Counted from the stretch's first letter, positions 26,722-35,297 are shown. The stretch: DNA of 64,000 nt from Imperialibacter sp. EC-SDR9 (GCF_902498805.1 NZ_LR701637.1:186001-250000); one strand, 5' to 3'. Notes: generated by a model not told the origin, from the letters alone. A program made the numbers and translations.

Positions 26722-27932
26722 TGAATATTCCCTTTTCGCCACCATTTATTGATGAAGACACAATAACTGAAGTAACTGATACGCTAAGATCAGGTTGGAT
26801 AACTACTGGCCCCAAAGTAAAGGAGTTAGAAGATCTCATCGCAAAGTTCAATCAGTGTGATTCTGCTGTAGCTGTCAATTCAGCAACTTCAGCGCTAATG
26901 CTGGCCCTTCATTGGTTCGGAGTGGGAAGAGGTGATGAAGTTATTATTCCTGCGTATACTTACTGTGCTACGGCTTTGGCTGTAAAGCATATTGGAGCGA
27001 CCCCCATCATGGTCGACGTTAAAAGTGACTTTACCCTCAATCCTGCGAAGATCAAAGCTGCCATCACAAACAAAACCAAGGCGATCATTCCTGTCGACAT
27101 AGCTGGCTGGCCATGTGATTACGAGCAGATATTCGAAATAGTTAGAAATGCTTCCTCCATACATTTTGACCCAGCATCAGCCCCACAAAAGAAGTTGGGT
27201 CGAGTTCTTATCTTAAGCGACTCAGCACACTCTCTTGGGGCAGTATACAAGGGAAAGCCTGTTGGAGCATTGCCCGATATCAGTGTTTTTTCATTTCATG
27301 CAGTAAAAAACATTACGACGGCTGAAGGGGGAGCATTGTGCTTAAATCTTCCACCACCATTTGACAACGGCGACGTCTATAAAACATTGAGGCTTTGGAG
27401 CCTTAATGGGCAAACAAAAGACGCATTTACTAAGTTGCAAGCGGGAGGGTGGAAGTACGACATTGTGTATCCTGGCTTCAAAATGAACATGCCAGACATA
27501 TGTGCAGCAATTGGAGTTGCTCAACTAAGAAAATATGCAAGTACTCTTCTACCTCGAAGAAGAAGCATAGCAAATATGTATCAGGAAGTCTTCTCCAAGC
27601 ATAGCTGGGCAATTCTTCCTCCCTTGAGACATGGAAGCACTGAGTCAAGTTATCACTTGTACCCAATTCGCATTAAGGGAGCAAATGAAGCTCAAAGAGA
27701 TTTAATTATTGAAGAGATGACACAAAGTGGCATTGGGGTGAACGTTCATTTTATACCGCTCCCTTTACTTACTATTTTTAAAGAACAGGCTTATGATATT
27801 TGTGAGTTTGAAGTGAGCTACAATCTCTACGCCAATGAGATATCACTCCCGATTTATCCTCAACTTCTTGATGAGCATATTGAGTATGTAACCAACTGTT
27901 TAGTTACTGCCGTTTCAAACGTTCTGCGCTGA
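26718..27932 (+). CDS. DegT/DnrJ/EryC1-type sugar aminotransferase (PglE/ArnB-like)
   Basis: A 404-residue PLP enzyme. IPFSPPFIDEDTITEV and SGWITTGPKVKELE open the fold as in ArnB/WecE/PglE. DSAHSLGA (about residues 173-180) and FSFHAVKNITTAEGG (about 198-212) hold the cofactor contacts, the Lys in AVKN forming the Schiff base. About 20 extra residues near 145-165 lengthen the protein relative to the usual 370-390. It converts a nucleotide 4-keto-6-deoxy sugar to the 4-amino sugar, probably using the product of the dehydratase at 28642. A second ATG at 26721 is equally possible as the start. Confidence 0.88.
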   Translation: MMNIPFSPPFIDEDTITEVTDTLRSGWITTGPKVKELEDLIAKFNQCDSAVAVNSATSALMLALHWFGVGRGDEVIIPAYTYCATALAVKHIGATPIMVDVKSDFTLNPAKIKAAITNKTKAIIPVDIAGWPCDYEQIFEIVRNASSIHFDPASAPQKKLGRVLILSDSAHSLGAVYKGKPVGALPDISVFSFHAVKNITTAEGGALCLNLPPPFDNGDVYKTLRLWSLNGQTKDAFTKLQAGGWKYDIVYPGFKMNMPDICAAIGVAQLRKYASTLLPRRRSIANMYQEVFSKHSWAILPPLRHGSTESSYHLYPIRIKGANEAQRDLIIEEMTQSGIGVNVHFIPLPLLTIFKEQAYDICEFEVSYNLYANEISLPIYPQLLDEHIEYVTNCLVTAVSNVLR

Positions 27933-27933
27933 A

Positions 27934-28563
27934 ATGATTAGGTTGCTAGATTTAACGATATCCATTTTGGGAATGATATTATTTCTTCCCGCTTTTTTAC
28001 TTTTTGCTGCGCTAATAGTTGCCGACTCTTCTGGATCGGTTTTTTACCTTCAGAAAAGAGTAGGTAGGGGGGGGCAGGAGTTTACTTTATATAAACTCAG
28101 AACTATGAGGAGTGGTGCTGACAAAAATGGTCTTTTGACGATTGGGGCAAATGACAGTAGGATAACAAAATTCGGGTTATTTTTGAGGAGATATAAAATA
28201 GATGAGGTTCCTCAATTGATCAATGTTTTCAAAGGGGATATGAGCCTCGTTGGGCCGAGACCGGAAGTTCGAAGATATGTTGAACATTACACAGAAGATC
28301 AGAAGAAGATTCTTCTCATCCGGCCAGGAGTTACCGATATGGCCTCAATATTCTATAAAGATGAAAATGACGTTTTAAGTCTGGCTTCTGATCCTGACTC
28401 GCTCTATATCAAAGAAATTTTACCACATAAAATCAGCCTCAATCAATTTTACATAGAGAACCCGTCAGTAAGAAATTATTTTTATATAATCTATCTAACA
28501 TTGAGGAAATTATTATCAAGATCAGGTGGAAAGGATACCAGCCAGGGGGCAACTATTCATTGA
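27934..28563 (+). CDS. Small-form phosphoglycosyl transferase (PglC-like), initiating enzyme
   Basis: A 209-residue monotopic phosphoglycosyl transferase. A re-entrant N-terminal hydrophobic helix (LTISILGMILFLPAFLLFAA) precedes VFYLQKRVGRGGQEFTLYKL and RTMRSGA. The catalytic Asp-Glu pair is in YKIDEVPQLINV, followed by KGDMSLVGPRPE. The length and absence of extra membrane helices match PglC rather than the long WbaP/WcaJ forms. It transfers a phospho-sugar to undecaprenyl phosphate and so starts the repeat unit. It begins two bases after the aminotransferase stop. Confidence 0.9.
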   Translation: MIRLLDLTISILGMILFLPAFLLFAALIVADSSGSVFYLQKRVGRGGQEFTLYKLRTMRSGADKNGLLTIGANDSRITKFGLFLRRYKIDEVPQLINVFKGDMSLVGPRPEVRRYVEHYTEDQKKILLIRPGVTDMASIFYKDENDVLSLASDPDSLYIKEILPHKISLNQFYIENPSVRNYFYIIYLTLRKLLSRSGGKDTSQGATIH

Positions 28564-28626
28564 CGCTTTTTTTTCAATTTAGCACTATTTACACCAGGCA
28601 GACTTTGGTAACAAAAGGCATCAGTG

Positions 28627-28634
28627 AAGGAGGT
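28627..28634 (+). promoter_or_regulatory. Strong Shine-Dalgarno sequence before a TTG start
   Basis: AAGGAGGT is a full anti-16S complement and ends seven bases before an in-frame TTG at 28642. Most genes in this window have no Shine-Dalgarno sequence, so this one helps decide the start. An in-frame GTG at 28624 would place the element inside the gene. Confidence 0.6.
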
Positions 28635-28641
28635 CAGACAT

Positions 28642-30504
28642 TTGGGAAAACTAAGCGAAATGACAAGTAGTCATAGTTTCATAATAGGCAATAAATCGAT
28701 AATCAAATTCATGATTGATGTCCTGCTTTGGACAACTCTCACCGTAGTTAGTTTTGTTTTGCGTCTTGAGGGAGATATCCAAAGGTTGGCTGAGTCCCTA
28801 TTTGTTTACTCTTCATTGTTATTCTTCGTCAAGGCTGCATCAGTTTGGCATTTCAAATTGTACAAACAGTCATGGCAAAATGTAGGCCTCTCGGATTTTT
28901 ATTCACTAGTAAAAGCGGATGTCGTAGTTGGATTTTTTGCTTGGGTGCTTGTTTTTGTTTTACGGCCAAATTTTGTTGTTCCATACTCGATCCCATTTAT
29001 TGAGTCCGCACTAATGCTTTTGAGTCTTGGTGGCATAAGGATTCTTTTTAGATATTACTTCAAAAACTTCGTTTCCAAAAGAAATTTCCCACGAAGGAAA
29101 AGGGTGCTGATTGCCGGTGCAGGAGACGTGGGGACAATGGTTGCGAGAGAAATGCTTAGAAACCCGAAAGAAGGGTTCCTTCCTGTGGCGTTTCTGGACG
29201 ATGATCCGACTAAAAGTAACCAACGTTTTTTGGGGGTTCCTGTTCTTGGGCAGATCGAGGAGATGAGTGAAATTATTGATGAAGAGAACATTGACGAGCT
29301 CATTATAGCCATGCCCAATGCTACAGGAGACACAATACGAAAAATCGTCGAGTACGCTCAACTGGCCAACATACCACACAGAACAATCCCAAGGTTAAAT
29401 GATCTCATAAGTGGAAGGGTAAATATTAACTTCCTTAGGAATGTCGAATTGGAAGATTTGTTGAGGAGGGAGCCTGTGCAACTGGATAGCACCAAGATAT
29501 CTGCTTATTTGAAGCAAAAAAGGGTGATGGTTACCGGTGCAGGTGGGTCTATCGGCTCTGAGATTGTTCGCCAGCTTACCAGGTTTGATCCCGACACCAT
29601 CTTATTGGTAGGGAGAGGAGAAAGCAGCTTACATTTGATAAGTATTGAATTGAGGGATAAAAGGGGGTTCCAAAAATTTGATGTTAAAATTGCCGATGTG
29701 CGAGACAGAGACACTCTGGAAAAACTGTTTGATGAATACAAACCAGAAGTGATTTTCCATGCTGCGGCGCATAAACATGTCCCTTTTATGGAGGACAACC
29801 CCGCTCAATCTGTCTTCAACAATGTTATTGGCACCAAGAACCTGACTGAACTTGCACTTAAGTATAATGTTAAATATTTCGTCAATATTTCGACAGATAA
29901 GGCCGTAAATCCAACCTCAGTTATGGGAGCGTCAAAAAGGGTGAGCGAGCACCTTGTTTCGCTAGCGTCTTCAAAAGCCGAAAAGGATCAGTATTTCGTC
30001 TCGGTAAGGTTTGGAAATGTGCTCGGAAGTAGGGGAAGTGTAATCCCGATATTCAAAGAACAGATTAAGAACGGTGGGCCCATTACCATTACTCACCCCG
30101 AAATGGTTAGATATTTTATGACTATACCGGAAGCCAGCCAGTTAGTTTTGCAGGCGGGCGCAATGAATAAGAATGGCTCACTATTTATTTTAGACATGGG
30201 CAAGCCGGTGAAAATATTGGATATGGCGAGAGACTTGATATCACTTTCTGGCCTAATTCCTGATCAGGATATAAAAATTGTATTTTCAGGAGTTAGACCT
30301 GGGGAAAAGATGTTTGAGGAATTGCTTACATCGCAGGAAACACTTGAAGCCACAGTGCATGGAAAAATATTTTCAGCTAAGAAAAATGTTCACCCTCAAG
30401 GCATCGAAACCATGGTTTCGATGCTTGAAAAAGTTGCACAAACTGGAGATATCGTCAAAATCAAAGCAGCATATAAAGAAATAATCCCATCGTATACACC
30501 CTAA
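28642..30504 (+). CDS. Membrane-bound nucleotide-sugar 4,6-dehydratase (CapD/WbpM/PglF-like)
   Basis: A 620-residue protein. The first 130 residues hold four membrane helices (for example FMIDVLLWTTLTVVSFVLRL). A first Rossmann domain follows with VLIAGAGDVGTMVAREML (about residues 153-170), then the SDR-type catalytic domain with VTGAGGSIGSEIVRQL (about 295-310). The catalytic region reads STDKAVNPTSVMGASKR, where Met replaces the usual SDR Tyr, as in WbpM and PglF. The enzyme makes UDP-4-keto-6-deoxy-GlcNAc, the likely substrate for the aminotransferase at 26718. The TTG start is chosen from the strong ribosome binding site; the ATG at 28660 is an alternative. Confidence 0.9.
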   Translation: MGKLSEMTSSHSFIIGNKSIIKFMIDVLLWTTLTVVSFVLRLEGDIQRLAESLFVYSSLLFFVKAASVWHFKLYKQSWQNVGLSDFYSLVKADVVVGFFAWVLVFVLRPNFVVPYSIPFIESALMLLSLGGIRILFRYYFKNFVSKRNFPRRKRVLIAGAGDVGTMVAREMLRNPKEGFLPVAFLDDDPTKSNQRFLGVPVLGQIEEMSEIIDEENIDELIIAMPNATGDTIRKIVEYAQLANIPHRTIPRLNDLISGRVNINFLRNVELEDLLRREPVQLDSTKISAYLKQKRVMVTGAGGSIGSEIVRQLTRFDPDTILLVGRGESSLHLISIELRDKRGFQKFDVKIADVRDRDTLEKLFDEYKPEVIFHAAAHKHVPFMEDNPAQSVFNNVIGTKNLTELALKYNVKYFVNISTDKAVNPTSVMGASKRVSEHLVSLASSKAEKDQYFVSVRFGNVLGSRGSVIPIFKEQIKNGGPITITHPEMVRYFMTIPEASQLVLQAGAMNKNGSLFILDMGKPVKILDMARDLISLSGLIPDQDIKIVFSGVRPGEKMFEELLTSQETLEATVHGKIFSAKKNVHPQGIETMVSMLEKVAQTGDIVKIKAAYKEIIPSYTP

Positions 30505-30593
30505 TGCTCGGACAGACGGCCGTTCGGCTTTCCAGGGTGCCATTCTGTTTCTGGGAGCTTGTTGCTTTACAGTTTTAATTATTCTTTTAGCCC

Positions 30594-30621
30594 AGGGCTT
30601 TTTCAAGCCGTGGAAAGCCCT
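30594..30621 (+). other. 8-bp inverted repeat after the polysaccharide locus
   Basis: AGGGCTTT (30594-30601) and AAAGCCCT (30614-30621) pair perfectly over a 12-base loop; a competing hairpin GGCTT/AAGCC lies inside it. It sits about 90 bases after the last polysaccharide gene. The following TAGTTCTTT is a poor T tract, so a terminator role is only possible. Confidence 0.35.
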
Positions 30622-30682
30622 TAGTTCTTTGCTATTGTACACGCTATTGAGTGGGGTTTTCTTTTTCGTGTTGTTTTGCCAA

Positions 30683-30714
30683 TTTGTTTTACAAAATATA
30701 AGCATATACTTTTG
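30683..30714 (+). promoter_or_regulatory. Bacteroidota-type promoter of the PadR gene
   Basis: TTTG (30683-30686) and TACTTTTG (30707-30714) are separated by 20 bases. This fits the Bacteroidota primary sigma consensus TTTG-N19-21-TAnnTTTG in both boxes and in spacing. Transcription would start roughly 5-9 bases downstream, that is, at or next to the ATG at 30722, giving a leaderless or almost leaderless mRNA. Confidence 0.65.
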
Positions 30715-30724
30715 TAAGTATATG
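30703..30724 (+). promoter_or_regulatory. Palindromic operator overlapping the -7 box and start codon
   Basis: CATATACTT (30703-30711) and AAGTATATG (30716-30724) are perfect inverted repeats of nine bases around a 4-base spacer. The dyad covers the -7 box and ends on the ATG of the PadR gene. PadR proteins are dimeric repressors that commonly bind such AT-rich dyads in their own promoters, so autorepression is the natural reading. Confidence 0.65.
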
Positions 30725-31054
30725 AGCAAAGAATACATAGGCGAGTTCGAGGAGCTGATCCTCACACTCGTTGCCGCTTTGAAAGACGATGCTTACGGAG
30801 CGGCTATCACAGAAGAGATAGAATCGAAGCTAAGCCGGGAAGTCAACCTGAGTGCAGTGCATGTTACCCTGTACAGGCTGGAGGATAAAGGCTTTATTAA
30901 ATCAGAGCTTGGCGGTGGCACCAACATGCGGGGCGGCCGCAAAAAGAGAATTTTCACCATCACCAGCGCCGGTATGGCTATGCTGAAAAACATCAAGGAC
31001 AGCAGGCTGAAACTTTGGAACATGGTGCCCGAGCTTAAAATCGCAGCGGAGTGA
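30722..31054 (+). CDS. PadR family transcriptional regulator
   Basis: A 110-residue winged-helix protein. EELILTLVAALKDDAYGAAI (about residues 10-29) is helix 1-2, VNLSAVHVTLYRLEDKGFIK (about 42-61) is the recognition helix and turn, and RGGRKKRIFTITSAG (about 70-84) is the wing. The start is the ATG at 30722, inside the operator; the frame upstream to 30629 is open but encodes only hydrophobic residues over the promoter. Its stop overlaps the GTG start of the permease. In Cytophagales such PadR genes typically sit before and control ABC permeases of the MacB/FtsX type. Ligand unknown. Confidence 0.88.
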   Translation: MSKEYIGEFEELILTLVAALKDDAYGAAITEEIESKLSREVNLSAVHVTLYRLEDKGFIKSELGGGTNMRGGRKKRIFTITSAGMAMLKNIKDSRLKLWNMVPELKIAAE

Positions 31055-33711
31055 AGGAACAGGATCAGATAATCCCTCATTGGGTGCGGAGGTTCCTTCA
31101 ACTCATCTGCCCAGAGTATCTCTATGAAGAGATAGAGGGTGACCTTATTTATCGATATAACAGAGACTTACTCAAACACAACAACAATAAAGCTAAGAGA
31201 AGGCTGGTGTGGAATGCTATTCGCTTTTTCCGTCCCGGCATCCTGATGCGCAACAATTTTACAAAAGGACTAAACTATCAAATCATGCTCAAGTATCATT
31301 TACTAGTGGCCTGGAGAGTGCTGCTGAAAAACAAGCTCTTTAGCTTCACGAACGTCTCCGGTTTGGCCATAGGCTTTGCCTGCTGCATTTTTATCACTAT
31401 GTATGTACTCGATGAGCTCTCGTATGATCAGTACCACGGCAAGGCTCACCGGATATACCGACTACTGCATAATTCAGGCAACCTGGCCGACACAGCCGCC
31501 ACCAGCAACAACCCTAAAGACTACGACGTGTGGGGCAATGCTCCTGTGGGGGTTGCCCTCCAGGCGGAGTTTCCCGAAGTTGAGCAGGTGGTCAGGTTCT
31601 CCGGACGAGCGAGAACAGTTTTAAGGAAAGACGACAAAGTCTTCAACGAGGAAAACATTTTCATTGTCGATTCTACTGCGTTTGATGTCTTCAGCTGGAA
31701 GTTTGTAGCGGGCGATCCGCAGAAAGCGCTGGCCCAGCCCAATAGTATTGTGCTTACCCAGTCTACTGCAAAAAAATATTTTGGCGACGAAAACCCCGTG
31801 GGCCAAACCATCGAAGTGGATGCTATTCCCGGCCGGATCAATGAAGCATCCACCTGCATGGTAACGGCTGTTCTGGAGGACATCCCTCACAACTCACATT
31901 TTACTTTTGATGTGCTCATGCCCATGAGCATGTTCAAGCGGTCGAGGCCTGGTGTGTTTACCGCCTGGGGCTATGTGGACACCTACACCTACTTTACCGT
32001 GACCGAAGGGTTTGATATCAATGTCCTTCACGCTAAAATGCACGACTTCACACGGCGGCATGTAACCGACTGGAGCTATAATGTACTTATTGAGCCCATG
32101 GGTGATGCCTACCTCCACTCCGAAGCCAAAAGGCAGCCTGGAGTGACTGGCAATCTCTCCAACATCTATTTGTTTTCAGCGATTGCTGTTTTCATTCTCA
32201 TCATCGCAAGCATCAACTTCATGAACCTCAGCAGTGCCCGGTCGATGACACGGGCGAAAGAGGTGGGTGTGAGAAAAGTATCCGGTGCACGCCAGTGGGC
32301 TTTGATGTCCCAATTCCTGACCGAAGCGGTGCTGCTGTCGCTGATCAGTGCATGTATTGCTTACCTGATTGTGCTGGCAGCCATGCCGGGCTTCAGAACG
32401 CTTACCGGCAAAGCCCTCGGGCTTGAGCTGCTTTTCATGCCAGGCACCATTGTCATTTTGCTTGGTTCCGCTGTGGTAGTGGGGCTTTTTGCAGGAATAT
32501 ATCCTGCTGCTGTACTATCGAGCTTTCTTCCTTCTCAGGTTATCAAAGGTATCATCAAAGCTTCTTTTCAGGGAGCTGTGCTTCGCAAAGGGTTGGTAAT
32601 TTTCCAGTTCACATTGTCGATAGCCTTGATTGCCGGTACGACGATTGTATACAATCAGCTGGAGCATATGAGGTCGGTTGATATGGGCTTTGAGCAGGAT
32701 CAAATGCTAGTGATCGATTATGGCTACGATGGCCGGGTGCAGTCAAAAATCGACCTCATAAAAGACGAATACGAAAAAATGTCGTTCGTTACTTCCGTTT
32801 CTGCTACCAGAACAGTGCCGGGCGGGCATTTTCCCAAGGCTGGCACCAGTGTAGAGACCGCCTCTGGCGAAATGATAAATCATGCACCAAACCTCTACGA
32901 GGTAGATTTTGATTTTATCGAGCACTTTGACATTGAGGTAGTTGCTGGCCGTGGTTACTCCAGAGAGTTCCCGGCAGATACCGCAAAATCCATGGTGATC
33001 AACCAAGCAGCCGCCAGGTTGTGGGGCTACCCAAATCCGGAGGATATTATCGGTAAAAAGTTTTCGCAATGGGGGAGAGACGGCCGCATCATCGGCGTGG
33101 TAAAGGACTTCAACTATGTGTCGCTGCACGATCAGGTGGAGCCGCTCACACTAAGGCTGGAACCGAAGTGGAGCACCAGCTTTCTGGCACTGGAGCTAAA
33201 AACGACCGACTTCCCGGCAGCCCTGAGCCAAATCGAAGATACCTGGAAGCAGATGGCCCCGCACCGGCCTTTTCTTTACAGCTTCCTCGATGATTCGTTC
33301 AACCGCCAATACCAGGCCGACGTCAGGTTCGGTAAAGTATTTGGCGTGTTTGCGGTTTTGGCCATTTTTATTGCATGCCTGGGGTTGTTTGGCCTCGCCG
33401 CCTGGACGGCGGAGCGCAGAATCAAAGAAATCGGCATAAGAAGGGTGTTGGGAGCTTCTTTTGCTCAGATTATTTCTCTCCTTTCCGCTGACTTCATGAA
33501 GCTCGTCGCTGTGGCGATTGTGATTGCCACTCCTCTGGCGTGGTATGTGATGAGCCGCTGGCTGGAAGGTTTCGCCTTTCAAACTGAAATCCGCTGGTGG
33601 GTATTTGCGTTGGCTGGGTTAATGGCGACCCTAATAGCGCTGATCACTGTAAGCTTTCAGTCGGCAAAGGCAGCCTCTACGAACCCGGCCAAGTCGTTGA
33701 GGAGTGAATAA
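31051..33711 (+). CDS. ABC transporter permease, MacB/FtsX type with N-terminal prefix domain
   Basis: An 886-residue membrane protein starting at GTG 31051 inside the PadR stop (GTGA). Residues 1-80 (HWVRRFLQLICPEYLYEEIE) form the prefix domain found in PadR-linked permeases. Then come two repeats, each with a MacB-type periplasmic core and a FtsX domain: a helix near residue 100 (SGLAIGFACCIFITMYV), three helices near 375-500 with VGVRKVSGARQ, a second core, and final helices near 770-880 with IGIRRVLGAS. No ATPase is encoded next to it. These proteins act with a separate MacB-like ATPase in peptide or lipid extrusion or signalling; substrate unknown. Confidence 0.88.
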   Translation: MKEQDQIIPHWVRRFLQLICPEYLYEEIEGDLIYRYNRDLLKHNNNKAKRRLVWNAIRFFRPGILMRNNFTKGLNYQIMLKYHLLVAWRVLLKNKLFSFTNVSGLAIGFACCIFITMYVLDELSYDQYHGKAHRIYRLLHNSGNLADTAATSNNPKDYDVWGNAPVGVALQAEFPEVEQVVRFSGRARTVLRKDDKVFNEENIFIVDSTAFDVFSWKFVAGDPQKALAQPNSIVLTQSTAKKYFGDENPVGQTIEVDAIPGRINEASTCMVTAVLEDIPHNSHFTFDVLMPMSMFKRSRPGVFTAWGYVDTYTYFTVTEGFDINVLHAKMHDFTRRHVTDWSYNVLIEPMGDAYLHSEAKRQPGVTGNLSNIYLFSAIAVFILIIASINFMNLSSARSMTRAKEVGVRKVSGARQWALMSQFLTEAVLLSLISACIAYLIVLAAMPGFRTLTGKALGLELLFMPGTIVILLGSAVVVGLFAGIYPAAVLSSFLPSQVIKGIIKASFQGAVLRKGLVIFQFTLSIALIAGTTIVYNQLEHMRSVDMGFEQDQMLVIDYGYDGRVQSKIDLIKDEYEKMSFVTSVSATRTVPGGHFPKAGTSVETASGEMINHAPNLYEVDFDFIEHFDIEVVAGRGYSREFPADTAKSMVINQAAARLWGYPNPEDIIGKKFSQWGRDGRIIGVVKDFNYVSLHDQVEPLTLRLEPKWSTSFLALELKTTDFPAALSQIEDTWKQMAPHRPFLYSFLDDSFNRQYQADVRFGKVFGVFAVLAIFIACLGLFGLAAWTAERRIKEIGIRRVLGASFAQIISLLSADFMKLVAVAIVIATPLAWYVMSRWLEGFAFQTEIRWWVFALAGLMATLIALITVSFQSAKAASTNPAKSLRSE

Positions 33712-33726
33712 GTTTTGATTTTCTAA

Positions 33727-33765
33727 TAAACGGAGAAGGGGCTCAGGTGGCCCCTTCTTCGTTTA
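33727..33765. terminator. Bidirectional hairpin terminator between convergent genes
   Basis: A 16-bp stem (33727-33742 with 33750-33765, one G-U wobble on the plus transcript) encloses a 7-base loop. The stem core is GAAGGGGC/GCCCCTTC and its outer part is A/T. It sits between the permease (plus strand) and the mannanase (minus strand) and can serve both. Confidence 0.7.
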
Positions 33766-33791
33766 GATACATGATGCAGCTGACTGCTGAT

Positions 33792-35297
33792 CTACTTCTT
33801 ATCATACACAACCGTAGAAACATTCTCACCTCTTGGCGATTTTGACGTCTGCTGAATCACAAGCTTCTTACCTCTTCTTTGGAGCGTCCAAACATCCAAA
33901 CCTGTAATCGTGGATGGATTACCGCCAAAGTTGAATGTTACCTTCGAGTCGATGGACAGCGTGTCCTTCATTGGCGACCAGTTGGCATGCTGCACCCTGG
34001 GTGAATTAAACATTTTAGACTCAATAGCCGACCCATCCAACGGCCAGGTTTGCTCGGTTACCTCGTCATCGGCCCATTCTACTACGGAGGTTGACTTAAT
34101 CAGAAGCTTATTGTCCTTTTGCACAATGCTCAGCTTTACTGCCGGCCCGCCAAACCCCTGGTATTTTGTCTCATCCTCATTGAGCACCCACTCGCCTGTG
34201 AAGTCCGCCGGAACTGAGGACGGGAGGGGCTCAAAGCCCTCAGCCTTTCTGAGTTCTCTGGTCCCCTCGGTGTACGCCTTGTCTTCCATAAACACAATGC
34301 GTGAGTCGGCAACAAGTGGCTCATACTCGCTTTTCGGTGTTCCCCTCACCATGCCCGACCACACCACCCAGTAGGTCCAGTTGGGTTGCTTTTCGAGTAT
34401 TTCCAGCGAAGGCGGATTCCCCACTTCACCCAACGCCAAAGGTTTGCCTTGCGACAATTCCATGAGCCCATCATAATAGCTTTGGTTGAAGTCACGACCA
34501 TACACGTCCAGCGAAAGAATGTCCAGATATTCATTGCCTGGGTAGTACTTGATAAACTCACGGCCCGGGGCACTGGGCCTGTCTACACTCCACACCCAAA
34601 TCAGGTTGTTGAGCTTGTGGTAGTTCACCATTCTGTCGAATATCTGACGGTACAAGGCCGCTGTGCCATATTTCGGGTCGGTACGGGCACCCCACCAAAA
34701 CCAGTCACCGTTCATCTCGTGGTAAGGCCTCCACAATACTGGTACACCTGCATCTTGCAACTGCTTCAGGTAGCCGGCAATTTCATCTACCTGAGTCAGC
34801 CACTTCTTGTTGATTTTTGTACCCTTTTTCAGCAGGTCTTTGAATTGCTTGTCCAGTAAATCTCCCTGCACGCTGGCCAAAGCCGTAGAATCAAAACCGG
34901 GCAACGGCTGAAAGGTGACCGGTTCATCAGCTGTCGGCGGCACAGCGTGCCAGCATAAGGTGACAATGGCACCGAGTTGATGCTGGCGAATAGCTTCCTC
35001 CACGATAGAGGGCCGGGCCAGGTACGAATCCTTGTCCCCGTCTTTGGCAAAGCCAAAGTCCTGGCTCCAAACTGGGGGCGTCTTGCCTATGTAATCAGCA
35101 GCGAACTGCGAATTCCTGTCCCTTGAAATAGGAAAGTTGTGTTGACCCACCAGCGTATGCTTGCCACTCAAGCTTTGAATGTACTCAAGCAACGCCCGTG
35201 CCTCAGGAGAGGCGTTCGGCGTAACAGGGGCTATTTGTGCAAAGGCAGCAACATTGAACAGACACAAAAGTGTCAGTGAAAACAAGGCTCTTTTCAT
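33792..35297 (-). CDS. Secreted GH26 beta-mannanase with C-terminal beta domain
   Basis: A 501-residue protein with a Sec signal peptide (RALFSLTLLCLFNVAAFAQ). Residues about 35-330 form the GH26 barrel: SGKHTLVGQHN near 44, the acid/base in WRPYHEMNGDWFWWG (Glu194) and the nucleophile in PLALGEVGNPP (Glu291). WVWSVDRPSAPGREFIKYYP (235-254) is the usual subsite segment. After residue 365 a separate domain of about 135 residues starting FTGEWVLNEDETKY looks all-beta and may bind carbohydrate. GH26 enzymes hydrolyse beta-1,4-mannan. It faces the permease gene and is followed upstream by a sugar isomerase-like gene on the same strand. Confidence 0.9.
   Translation of the reverse strand: MKRALFSLTLLCLFNVAAFAQIAPVTPNASPEARALLEYIQSLSGKHTLVGQHNFPISRDRNSQFAADYIGKTPPVWSQDFGFAKDGDKDSYLARPSIVEEAIRQHQLGAIVTLCWHAVPPTADEPVTFQPLPGFDSTALASVQGDLLDKQFKDLLKKGTKINKKWLTQVDEIAGYLKQLQDAGVPVLWRPYHEMNGDWFWWGARTDPKYGTAALYRQIFDRMVNYHKLNNLIWVWSVDRPSAPGREFIKYYPGNEYLDILSLDVYGRDFNQSYYDGLMELSQGKPLALGEVGNPPSLEILEKQPNWTYWVVWSGMVRGTPKSEYEPLVADSRIVFMEDKAYTEGTRELRKAEGFEPLPSSVPADFTGEWVLNEDETKYQGFGGPAVKLSIVQKDNKLLIKSTSVVEWADDEVTEQTWPLDGSAIESKMFNSPRVQHANWSPMKDTLSIDSKVTFNFGGNPSTITGLDVWTLQRRGKKLVIQQTSKSPRGENVSTVVYDKK

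Larger units (their letters stand above)
1..30504 (+). other. Wzx/Wzy-type surface polysaccharide biosynthesis locus
   Basis: All recognisable genes from the left edge to 30504 lie on the plus strand, mostly overlapping by 1-30 bases or separated by less than 60. The run holds glycosyltransferases, a flippase (17661), two polymerase/ligase-like proteins (10323, 20431), Wza-like and Wzc-like export genes (12418, 13248), five sulfotransferases and the initiating phosphoglycosyl transferase (27934). The left end lies outside the window, so the locus is larger than what is seen. The composition is AT-rich: sampled line 10321-10380 has 22 G/C of 60, against 35 of 60 at 32101-32160. That fits a laterally exchanged surface glycan locus, but this last point is inference. 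Confidence 0.9.

Noticed and set aside
30594-30621. Inverted repeat as terminator of the polysaccharide operon
   Set aside because: The stem is good but there is no proper T tract after it; kept only as a repeat, not as a terminator.
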